8,727 bases of DNA. It comes from Gammaproteobacteria bacterium (GTDB lineage: Bacteria; Pseudomonadota; Gammaproteobacteria; DSM-16500). How positions within the stretch are numbered: position 1 is the first letter of the stretch; every line of letters begins with the position of its first letter. A model generated the notes under the pieces. It was not told where the DNA came from and ran no database searches. It was given only the letters and a program-made list of their open reading frames with translations. Made by a program: the position numbers and the translations under genes. Of the stretch, positions 1 to 6,383 are shown one piece after another. The stretch covers positions 1 to 8,727 of the forward strand of contig JAJONP010000073.1 in the NCBI GenBank assembly GCA_021323555.1, in the 5' to 3' direction.

Positions 1-1054
1 CAGATGATAATGTCTGATCAAACTGACTCAATAGTTCTTTTTGTTTTTGCGTTAAATTAATGGGTGTTTCGACAACGACCCTGCAAAGCAAGTCTCCTGT
101 AGGCCCACCTTGTACCGATGGCACGCCCATCCCCTTTAACTTAAATACTTTACCTGATTGTGTTTCGCTAGGTATCTTTAATTTTACACGTCCTTTTAAG
201 CTCGGTACATCTAATTCGCCACCCAGTGACGCTGTCACAAAACTAATTGGCATTTCACAATGCAAATGCGTACCATCACGCGCGAAAATAGGATGCGGCT
301 TAACGCTTACCTGCACGTAAAGATCACCTGGCGCTCCGCCTGACTCACTGGCGTCTCCTTCATTACTTAAACGAATTCTATTACCTGTATCAATACCGGG
401 TGGTATTTTAACAGATAATTTCTTTGTTTCTTTGCGACGACCTCTGCCACGACAAGTTTGGCAAGGATCCATAATCAACTTACCTTGCCCTCGACAGGTG
501 GGACATGTTTGCTGCACAGAGAAAAACCCTTGCTGCATTCGAACCTGACCATAGCCATCACAATCACTGCAAGTGACTGGCTTCGCGCCTTTACGCGCAC
601 CACTGCCCTGGCACTCCACACATGGCATTTGGACAGGTACATTAATTTCAATAGTCTTACCAAAAACAGCATCGGCCAATTCAATCTCAACATTGCAGCG
701 TAAATCGCCACCGCGCTTTGAGCCGCCTCTGCGACCTCCTCCGAAAATATCACCAAAAATATCGCCAAAGATGTCACCAAAATCCATCCCCTCGCCCATG
801 CCACCAAAACCATTTCCCATGCTTGGGGCATCATGGCCAAATTGATCATACGCAGCACGTTTACGAGGATCGGATAGCACTTCGGAGGCTTCCAGTGCCT
901 CCTTAAAACGCGCTTCAGCTATTTTTTTATCTTCGGGGTCAGGATTACGATCAGGGTGATACTTCATTGCCAGTCGGCGAAACGCTTTTTTTATTTCGTC
1001 TTCGCTTGCGCTTCGAGTAACACCCAATACTTCGTAATAATCACGTTTTGACAT
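1..1054 (-). CDS. dnaJ: Molecular chaperone DnaJ (Hsp40), 3' end beyond the left edge
   Basis: Class A J-protein: it delivers unfolded clients to DnaK and stimulates DnaK ATP hydrolysis in the cytoplasm. Reading leftwards from the ATG at 1054 gives 351 uninterrupted codons with no stop before the window ends. E. coli DnaJ is 376 residues, so only about 25 should be missing. Visible parts in order: J domain (about 1-72) with the HPD motif at 33-35; Gly/Phe-rich segment (about 73-111) with FGDI three times in tandem; zinc-binding region with four complete CxxCxGxG repeats at 145-152, 162-169, 184-191 and 198-205; then the C-terminal peptide-binding domains. The start is 21 bp after the dnaK stop. 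No good Shine-Dalgarno sequence precedes it, so translation is probably coupled to dnaK. Oddities: Ser57 where most J domains have Tyr in the A-Y-E-V-L helix, and about three extra residues after HPD compared with E. coli. Identification is secure. Confidence 0.97.
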   Translation of the reverse strand, partial: MSKRDYYEVLGVTRSASEDEIKKAFRRLAMKYHPDRNPDPEDKKIAEARFKEALEASEVLSDPRKRAAYDQFGHDAPSMGNGFGGMGEGMDFGDIFGDIFGDIFGGGRRGGSKRGGDLRCNVEIELADAVFGKTIEINVPVQMPCVECQGSGARKGAKPVTCSDCDGYGQVRMQQGFFSVQQTCPTCRGQGKLIMDPCQTCRGRGRRKETKKLSVKIPPGIDTGNRIRLSNEGDASESGGAPGDLYVQVSVKPHPIFARDGTHLHCEMPISFVTASLGGELDVPSLKGRVKLKIPSETQSGKVFKLKGMGVPSVQGGPTGDLLCRVVVETPINLTQKQKELLSQFDQTLSS

Positions 1055-1075
1055 AGTTTATCAGCTATCTATTAT

Positions 1076-3013
1076 TTATTTTTTATCATCTTTGACTTCT
1101 TCAAACTCTGCATCGACTACAGTCTCATCCTTAGCACCTTTCTCATGAACAGTTTGCGCCTCTCCTGTCGATGTATGTTGATGCGCTTGCTGGTTGGCCT
1201 GAGATAGATGTTCAGTCATCTTAGCTGATACATCCGTTAAATTTTTTGTTTTTGCTTCAATAAGCTCTTTATCACTACCTTTAATTGCTTCTTTTAACTC
1301 TTCACAGGCTTGTTCAATTGCTCTCTTTTCATCAGATGGCACTTTATCACCTGCCTCTTTTAACGCCTTAGTTACAGAGTGAAGCAGATTATCCGCATGA
1401 TTGCGAGCGTTTACAAGCTCATGGAATTTACGGTCTTCAGCGACATTGGCTTCGGCATCTTTTACCATTTTCTTGATTTCATCTTCGGATAATCCACCGG
1501 ATGCCTTGATCACTATTGATTGCGCCTTACCAGTTGCTTTATCCTTAGCAGATACATGTAAAATACCATTGGCATCAATATCAAAAGTGACTTCAATTTG
1601 TGGCATGCCACGCGGTGCAGCCGCAATATCTGTTAAGTCAAATCGCCCGAGCGATTTATTAGCAGAGGCCATTTCGCGTTCGCCTTGTAACACATGCACT
1701 GTCACAGCTGTTTGATTATCGCCTGCCGTAGAAAATATTTGGTTGGCTTTTGTTGGAATCGTAGTGTTTTTCTCGATAAGTTTCGTCATGACACCGCCTA
1801 AAGTTTCAATACCTAAAGAAAGCGGTGTGACATCTAACAGTAAAACATCCTTAACTGAGCCAGCGAGGACAGCCCCTTGAATAGCAGCGCCTATCGCCAC
1901 CGCTTCATCAGGATTCACATCACGACGCGGCTCTTTTCCAAATATCTTTTTGACGGTTTCTTGCACGAGCGGCATACGTGTTTGACCACCGACTAAAATG
2001 ACATCGGCAATATCTTCTACATTCACGCCTGAATCTTTAATGGCCGTTTTGCAAGGTCCGCTCGTACGTTCAATTAAATCTTCCACTAATGACTCTAATT
2101 TAGCACGTGTCATTTTGATATTTAAGTGCTTAGGCCCACTGGCATCTGCCGTGATATAGGGCAAATTAATTTCTGTTTGTTGCGCAGAAGAAAGTTCAAT
2201 TTTAGCTTTTTCTGCAGATTCTTTTAAACGTTGCAGTGCAAGTGGATCATTGCGTAAATTAATACCCGAGCTTTTTTTGAATTCATCAATAAGATAATTC
2301 ATGATACGCAAATCAAAATCTTCACCACCTAAAAATGTATCTCCATTCGTTGATAACACTTCAAATTGGTGTTCGCCATCCACTGCAGCAATTTCAATAA
2401 TAGAAATATCAAAAGTACCGCCCCCCAAATCATACACAGCGACCTTGCGATCACCTGGCTTTTTATCCATCCCAAAAGCCAAGGCAGCGGCTGTAGGTTC
2501 ATTAATAATACGTTTCACTTCTAAGCCCGCGATACGCCCTGCATCTTTAGTAGCCTGGCGCTGCGAGTCATTAAAATAGGCAGGAACAGTGATGACTGCT
2601 TCAGTGACAGGATGTCCTAAATAATCTTCTGCTGTTTTTTTCATTTTCATGAGCACTCGAGCAGACACTTCCTGAGGAGCGATTTTTTTGCCTCGCACTT
2701 CTACCCATGCATCGCCATTATCAGCTTTAGTAATTTTATAAGGAACTACTTCCGTATCTTTTTTTACGGCATCTTCATCAAAACGCCGTCCAATTAATCG
2801 TTTGGCCGCATGAATAGTGTTCTCTGGATTGGTCACCGCCTGGCGTTTGGCAGGTTGTCCCACAATGATCTCTTGATTATCCAGCCATGCCACAATAGAA
2901 GGGGTCGTTCGGTCTCCTTCTGCATTCTCAATGACACGCACTTTATCGCCTTCCATTACAGCGACGCATGAGTTTGTTGTGCCTAAATCAATACCAATAA
3001 TTGCGTTTCCCAT
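1076..3013 (-). CDS. dnaK: Molecular chaperone DnaK (Hsp70)
   Basis: ATP-driven cytoplasmic Hsp70: it binds exposed hydrophobic segments and cycles with DnaJ and GrpE. The product is 645 residues (E. coli 638). The nucleotide-binding domain spans about 1-385, with [10 protein letters not shown] at 7-16, DLGGGTFD at 195-202 (its Thr200 matches the E. coli Thr199 phosphorylation site) and VGGQTRMP at 341-348. The interdomain linker DVLLLDVT is at 389-396. A substrate-binding beta domain and helical lid follow to about 610. The polar tail ends in the conserved EEVKD-type motif (EEVKDDKK). The start chosen is the ATG at 3013, with GGAG six bases upstream. A TTG at 3025 is in frame but overlaps that Shine-Dalgarno and would add an atypical MEKK leader. 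The gene lies between grpE and dnaJ on the same strand. A near-consensus heat-shock promoter sits about 40 bp upstream of the start, so it can be transcribed apart from grpE as well as by read-through. Confidence 0.98.
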   Translation of the reverse strand: MGNAIIGIDLGTTNSCVAVMEGDKVRVIENAEGDRTTPSIVAWLDNQEIIVGQPAKRQAVTNPENTIHAAKRLIGRRFDEDAVKKDTEVVPYKITKADNGDAWVEVRGKKIAPQEVSARVLMKMKKTAEDYLGHPVTEAVITVPAYFNDSQRQATKDAGRIAGLEVKRIINEPTAAALAFGMDKKPGDRKVAVYDLGGGTFDISIIEIAAVDGEHQFEVLSTNGDTFLGGEDFDLRIMNYLIDEFKKSSGINLRNDPLALQRLKESAEKAKIELSSAQQTEINLPYITADASGPKHLNIKMTRAKLESLVEDLIERTSGPCKTAIKDSGVNVEDIADVILVGGQTRMPLVQETVKKIFGKEPRRDVNPDEAVAIGAAIQGAVLAGSVKDVLLLDVTPLSLGIETLGGVMTKLIEKNTTIPTKANQIFSTAGDNQTAVTVHVLQGEREMASANKSLGRFDLTDIAAAPRGMPQIEVTFDIDANGILHVSAKDKATGKAQSIVIKASGGLSEDEIKKMVKDAEANVAEDRKFHELVNARNHADNLLHSVTKALKEAGDKVPSDEKRAIEQACEELKEAIKGSDKELIEAKTKNLTDVSAKMTEHLSQANQQAHQHTSTGEAQTVHEKGAKDETVVDAEFEEVKDDKK

Positions 3014-3019
3014 TTTTTT

Positions 3020-3023
3020 CTCC
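3020..3023 (-). promoter_or_regulatory. Shine-Dalgarno of dnaK, decides the start
   Basis: On the minus strand GGAG (3023 to 3020) is followed by six A residues and then the ATG at 3013. The alternative TTG start at 3025 overlaps this site and has no ribosome-binding site of its own. The ATG start also restores the usual [14 protein letters not shown] beginning of the DnaK family. Confidence 0.85.
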
Positions 3024-3050
3024 AAAAAAATAAATTGCCTGCTTATTACT

Positions 3051-3076
3051 ATGGGGATGAATACTCATTTTTCAAT
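3051..3076 (-). promoter_or_regulatory. Sigma-32-type heat-shock promoter of dnaK
   Basis: Reading leftwards, TTGAAA (3075-3070) is followed by exactly 13 bases and CCCCAT (3056-3051). The known E. coli sigma-32 consensus is CTTGAAA, a spacer of about 11-16, then CCCCATNT. Only the first -35 base (A for C at 3076) and the final -10 T differ. It lies wholly in the 95-bp grpE-dnaK gap. Transcription would begin around 3043-3045, giving a leader of about 30 nt containing the dnaK Shine-Dalgarno. This suggests dnaK-dnaJ have their own heat-inducible start in addition to any grpE transcript. No CIRCE (HrcA) inverted repeat is visible here. Confidence 0.75.
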
Positions 3077-3108
3077 ACAGCTATGGGCTTATTAATGCTA
3101 TTTATAGA

Positions 3109-3657
3109 TTATTTTGCAACAATCACGAGAGCAGGCCGGACAAGCCGATTGTTCAAAGTATATCCTTTTTGCAAGACAGAAATTACTGAGCCTGGCTTTG
3201 TATCGCAATCAATCTGTGTCGATACTGCCTCGTGGAACTCATGGTTAAAAGCTTGTCCTTGAGGATCCACTTGCTGCACCCCAAATTTTTCTAATGTCGT
3301 ATAGAACATTTTTAAAGTCATATTAACACCGTCCAGCAAACTACCAGACTCTGCTTTTTCAGTACTATAGGCTGTTACCGCACGCTCTAAACCATCAACA
3401 ATAGGCAGTAATGCAAGCACGAACTTTTCCAAAGCATACTTATGGGCACTGGCTATGTCGCGCTCTGCACGACGCTCCAGGTTTTCTTTTTCTGCTTGTT
3501 GACGTAAAAGGCGATCCCAATATTGCGTGGCTTTTTCTTTCTCCGCTGCCAGTTGTTTTTGTAATTCTTCATAGGAAGAAGCCACAGGCTCTACGGTTTC
3601 TGCCTCATTAAACTCTGAAGACAAGGCATTATCAGGGGTATTATCTTTTTGTGACAC
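3109..3657 (-). CDS. grpE: Nucleotide exchange factor GrpE
   Basis: GrpE is a homodimeric cochaperone that releases ADP from DnaK and so resets the chaperone cycle. The product is 182 residues with the GTG start at 3657 (E. coli GrpE is 197). The first 30 or so residues are acidic and probably disordered. A long charged helix (about 30-85, rich in E, K, R and Q) forms the dimer coiled coil. The C-terminal beta domain carries the family signature, from FNHEFHEAV through the GYTLNNRLVRPA segment to the terminal VIVAK. The GTG at 3657 is preferred over an in-frame GTG at 3669, because GGAGG lies five bases before the former and inside the coding sequence of the latter. The gene heads the grpE-dnaK-dnaJ cluster and is divergent from nadK. 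A sigma-32-like promoter candidate lies upstream. Confidence 0.96.
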   Translation of the reverse strand: MSQKDNTPDNALSSEFNEAETVEPVASSYEELQKQLAAEKEKATQYWDRLLRQQAEKENLERRAERDIASAHKYALEKFVLALLPIVDGLERAVTAYSTEKAESGSLLDGVNMTLKMFYTTLEKFGVQQVDPQGQAFNHEFHEAVSTQIDCDTKPGSVISVLQKGYTLNNRLVRPALVIVAK

Positions 3658-3662
3658 AGTAA

Positions 3663-3667
3663 CCTCC
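3663..3667 (-). promoter_or_regulatory. Shine-Dalgarno of grpE, decides a GTG start
   Basis: GGAGG on the minus strand (3667 to 3663) with a five-base spacer precedes the GTG at 3657. The upstream in-frame GTG at 3669 has only A+T-rich sequence before it and no purine-rich site. A start there would place this Shine-Dalgarno inside the gene. Confidence 0.8.
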
Positions 3668-3698
3668 ACGTAAATAATATTTTATTCACCGTATACAT

Positions 3699-3727
3699 AT
3701 ATAGTTCAATGAGACTTAATTCAAGGG
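3699..3727 (-). promoter_or_regulatory. Candidate sigma-32-like promoter of grpE
   Basis: The minus strand has CCCTTGAA (3727-3720), a very good match to the extended sigma-32 -35 element. Thirteen bases follow, then AACTATAT (3706-3699), a poor match to CCCCATNT. A start near 3692 would leave a leader of about 35 nt before the grpE GTG. The position is sensible but the -10 half is weak, so this is a candidate only. Confidence 0.45.
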
Positions 3728-3730
3728 TAT

Positions 3731-3761
3731 TATAATAATTTTGTTACAATCCTGTTATATT
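3731..3761 (+). promoter_or_regulatory. Candidate sigma-70 promoter elements for nadK-recN
   Basis: Two -10-like sequences lie upstream of nadK: TATAAT at 3731-3736, and TGTTATATT at 3753-3761, which has the form of an extended -10 (TG, one base, TATATT). Neither has a convincing TTGACA-type -35 at the right spacing. The extended -10 would give a leader of about 27 nt and is the better guess. The region is very A+T-rich, so chance matches are likely. Confidence 0.35.
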
Positions 3762-3794
3762 TTACGATTATATTCTATTTAGTAAAGGATTCAT

Positions 3795-4688
3795 ATGTCA
3801 GCCACGTTTAAAACTATAGGTATCTTTGGGCAAGCTAAAAATCGTGAGGTAGAAAATACCCTGAATGCATTAATTGAGTATTTGGATGCATTACCTGTGA
3901 CCGTTTTGATAGAAACCAGTACGGCTGAAGCCCTCCATGATTCATCGCTCAAAACAATAGAAAAAAAACAAATTGGAGAACGATGTGATCTATTAATCGT
4001 AATCGGTGGCGATGGCAGTTTACTCCATGCGGCACATGCTATCGTAAATCAAGTGATTCCTGTACTGGGTATCAACCGGGGACGTTTAGGATTTTTAACA
4101 GATATTCTTCCAACAGAACTCACTAAAATAAAAAAAATTATTGAAGGAGAATACCATCTAGAAAACCGATTTTTACTTACAACGACCATTACATTAGACA
4201 ATAAAATAATAGGTCAAGATCAAGCACTTAATGAAGTTGCTATCCTTCCAGACGCTCTGCCTCATATGATCGAATTTGAAATTTATATAGATAACCAATT
4301 TGTTTGTAGCCAAGACTCAGATGGCTTAATTATTGCAACCCCTACAGGATCAACTGCTTATGCTTTATCAGGTGGCGGCCCTATTCTTCACCCTCAATTG
4401 GATGCCATTGTACTCGTGCCTATGTTTCCACATACATTAAGTAGCAGACCTATTGTAATCGAAGGTAATCGACATATTAATATTATTATTTCGCCCAATA
4501 ATCCAACGACACCACGCCTGAGTTGTGATGGACGTGCAACACTCGATGCACCTGGCGGTAGTCACATTGCTATTCATAAGAATGCAAAACCCTTACAGCT
4601 TATTCATCCACTCGATTATAATTATTATGAAGCGTTACGCAGCAAACTTCACTGGGGCAAAAAATTGCAATATTCAAGAGTAAATTAA
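3795..4688 (+). CDS. nadK: NAD kinase
   Basis: Phosphorylates NAD on the 2'-hydroxyl of its adenosine ribose to make NADP, the only de novo NADP route in most bacteria; cytoplasmic. The product is 297 residues (E. coli 292). Family motifs: GGDG at 71-74, whose Asp72 is the catalytic residue; GINRGRLGFLTD at 92-103; the NE pair at 146-147; DGLIIATPTGSTAY at 176-189; and a conserved VPMFPHTLSSRP segment at 208-219. AAAGGA at 3784-3789, five bases before the ATG, fixes the start. The gene is divergent from grpE and lies 15 bp ahead of recN, the gammaproteobacterial order. Oddity: Asp174 occupies the place of E. coli Arg175, a residue reported to influence the choice between NAD and NADH. The last few residues (about QYSRVN) extend slightly past the E. 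coli end. Confidence 0.97.
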   Translation: MSATFKTIGIFGQAKNREVENTLNALIEYLDALPVTVLIETSTAEALHDSSLKTIEKKQIGERCDLLIVIGGDGSLLHAAHAIVNQVIPVLGINRGRLGFLTDILPTELTKIKKIIEGEYHLENRFLLTTTITLDNKIIGQDQALNEVAILPDALPHMIEFEIYIDNQFVCSQDSDGLIIATPTGSTAYALSGGGPILHPQLDAIVLVPMFPHTLSSRPIVIEGNRHINIIISPNNPTTPRLSCDGRATLDAPGGSHIAIHKNAKPLQLIHPLDYNYYEALRSKLHWGKKLQYSRVN

Positions 4689-4703
4689 AAGAGGAAACCC
4701 GTC

Positions 4704-6383
4704 ATGTTGACTCAAATTCATATCAGCAATTTGATCACCATTCATGAACTCAATTTAGAGTTTCAAGCAGGGACTACCGTCATTACGGGTGATACAGGCG
4801 CTGGCAAATCTATTTTAATTGACGCTATATTATTAGCCTTAGGTGGGCGCGCCACCAGTGCCTTGGTGCGTGATGGCCAAGAAAAAGTAGATATCACTCT
4901 TACATTTGATGTCAGCCAATTATCAGATGCAAAATTATGGTTAAAAAACCATGATCTGGATCAAGCAACCCATGATTGCATTTTACGCCGGACTCTCTAT
5001 CGCGATGGCCGATCACGTAGTTATATCAACGGTATGCCGACTACCTTACAACCACTGCGTGATTTAAGTGAATTACTGATTCAAATTCATGGCCAACATG
5101 AGCATCAATCACTTTTAAAAACCGATAAGCAACGCATTTTACTCGATCGTTATGCCAACCATATACATTTAGTGGATACTGTACACGCCCTCGCAGAAGA
5201 ATGGCATTTGATAAACCAGGAAATCAGTACACTGCGTCAACTCATAGAAGAACGCAATACACGCGGTGAATTTTTAAAATTTCAATTGCAAGAATTAGAA
5301 GAATTACACCCGAAAGAAAATGAATTTCAAGCATTAGATTTAGAACACAGGCAATTAGCCCACTCAGATGAATTATTACAAAATATTTCTCTGGCCCTCG
5401 GACTGTTGGCCGAACACGAAGAACAAAATGCATTACAGTTATTAAATCTTGCTCTACAATCAATGGAAAAAGTGCGGCGAGTAGACCCTAAAATTAGCAC
5501 ATGGTGTGAAGCGATCCAAAACGCTATTATTCAAATCAGCGATACTGAAGATGAATTACGTCGTTACCTTGAAACATGTGAACTTGATCCTGCGCGCTTG
5601 GCTTGGGTAGAACAGCGTATCAGCGCACTCTTTGATATAGCACGCAAACACAAAGTAGAACCGAATGATTTACTTGCATTACAAGAAAAATTAACCCATG
5701 AGTATCATCAACTCGAACACAGTGATACACGTTTTTCTGCTCTTAGCAATCAACTCAGTACTCTTGAAAATCAATACCAGATTGCCGCAAAAAAACTTAG
5801 CGAAAGTCGCCAACGTGCCGCAAAAAAATTAACGACTGAGTTGATTAAAATAATCCATGAATTAGCTTTACCCCATGCGGAATTTAATATTCACTTTGAA
5901 AAAAATGAAATGCACGAAAAACCCGCGATCACCCCTCATGGCATTGATAAAATTGTTTTCCAAATCAAAACAAATGCAGGGCAATCCTTTCAACCTCTAG
6001 CAAAAATTGCATCAGGTGGAGAGTTATCACGTATCGCCTTAGCTATCTATATGGCAACTGCATTAGAACATGTCACACCCACCTTAATTTTTGATGAAGT
6101 AGATGTGGGGATTGGTGGGAGTTCGGCGGAAATCGTGGGTCAATTATTACGACGCTTAGGTCAAACGCACCAAGTGCTTTGTATCACACACCAGCCTCAA
6201 GTCGCAGCACTCGGTCATCATCATATACGCGTTTCTAAAACTCATCAAAAAGACAGCCATCAAACACATGTTTCAATACTTTCACAGGAAGAAAAAATCC
6301 AGGAACTAGCGCGCATGTTAGGTGGCGTAAAAATCACGAAAAAAGTGTTAGAACATGCGCGGGAAATGGCGAGCACGGAATAA
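4704..6383 (+). CDS. recN: DNA repair protein RecN
   Basis: SMC-like ATPase that acts with RecA in double-strand-break repair, associated with the nucleoid. The product is 559 residues (E. coli 553) and is full length. The N-terminal half of the ATPase head has Walker A GDTGAGKS at 29-36 and a Q-loop region around 127-135 (QIHGQHEHQ). Two helical coiled-coil arms (about 155-230 and 320-380) flank a short central tip. The C-terminal half has the ABC signature SGGELS at 437-442, Walker B LIFDE at 461-465 and the His-containing switch CITHQPQ at 493-499. An AGAGGA ribosome-binding site at 4690-4695 precedes the ATG. It follows nadK by 15 bp with no terminator or clear promoter, so it is probably cotranscribed with nadK. 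Its stop codon directly abuts that of convergent clpA. The C-terminus ends in ASTE and not in the LAA-like degron of E. coli RecN. Confidence 0.97.
   Translation: MLTQIHISNLITIHELNLEFQAGTTVITGDTGAGKSILIDAILLALGGRATSALVRDGQEKVDITLTFDVSQLSDAKLWLKNHDLDQATHDCILRRTLYRDGRSRSYINGMPTTLQPLRDLSELLIQIHGQHEHQSLLKTDKQRILLDRYANHIHLVDTVHALAEEWHLINQEISTLRQLIEERNTRGEFLKFQLQELEELHPKENEFQALDLEHRQLAHSDELLQNISLALGLLAEHEEQNALQLLNLALQSMEKVRRVDPKISTWCEAIQNAIIQISDTEDELRRYLETCELDPARLAWVEQRISALFDIARKHKVEPNDLLALQEKLTHEYHQLEHSDTRFSALSNQLSTLENQYQIAAKKLSESRQRAAKKLTTELIKIIHELALPHAEFNIHFEKNEMHEKPAITPHGIDKIVFQIKTNAGQSFQPLAKIASGGELSRIALAIYMATALEHVTPTLIFDEVDVGIGGSSAEIVGQLLRRLGQTHQVLCITHQPQVAALGHHHIRVSKTHQKDSHQTHVSILSQEEKIQELARMLGGVKITKKVLEHAREMASTE
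6310..6361. repeat. 10-bp perfect inverted repeat in the 3' end of recN
   Basis: CGCGCATGTT at 6310-6319 is repeated exactly in inverse orientation (AACATGCGCG) at 6352-6361, with 32 bases between the arms. Both arms lie in recN coding sequence, 22 bp before its stop, and in the expected 3' trailer of clpA on the other strand. The long loop and the lack of an immediate U-tract make it a poor intrinsic terminator, but it could fold in either RNA. The repeat is plainly visible; its function is unknown and chance is possible. Confidence 0.5.

Noticed and set aside
746..781. Threefold 12-bp tandem repeat encoding FGDI in dnaJ
   Set aside because: E. coli DnaJ has a closely similar DIFGDVFGDIFGG segment, so this is normal Gly/Phe-region sequence, not a new repeat expansion.
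475..858. 127-codon minus-strand open frame overlapping dnaJ in another frame
   Set aside because: The dnaJ frame is continuous with all four zinc repeats across this stretch; the alternative frame is a by-product of its composition.
1401..1715. Open frame of 104 codons on the plus strand inside dnaK; similar frames at 2301-2579 and 458-845
   Set aside because: They lie opposite strongly conserved dnaK or dnaJ coding sequence, have no ribosome-binding site and resemble no family. They are shadows.
3023..3036. T-rich run before dnaK on the minus strand as a grpE terminator
   Set aside because: No G+C-rich stem precedes the T-run, and the heat-shock promoter lies just upstream of it; it reads as an A+T-rich leader.
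3014..3108. CIRCE/HrcA operator before dnaK or grpE
   Set aside because: No TTAGCACTC-type inverted repeat was found in either upstream region; control looks sigma-32-like instead.
3752..3767. CTGT-N8-ACGA as a second LexA box upstream of nadK
   Set aside because: Only one half-site is intact, and it coincides with the extended -10 candidate in very A+T-rich DNA; indistinguishable from chance.
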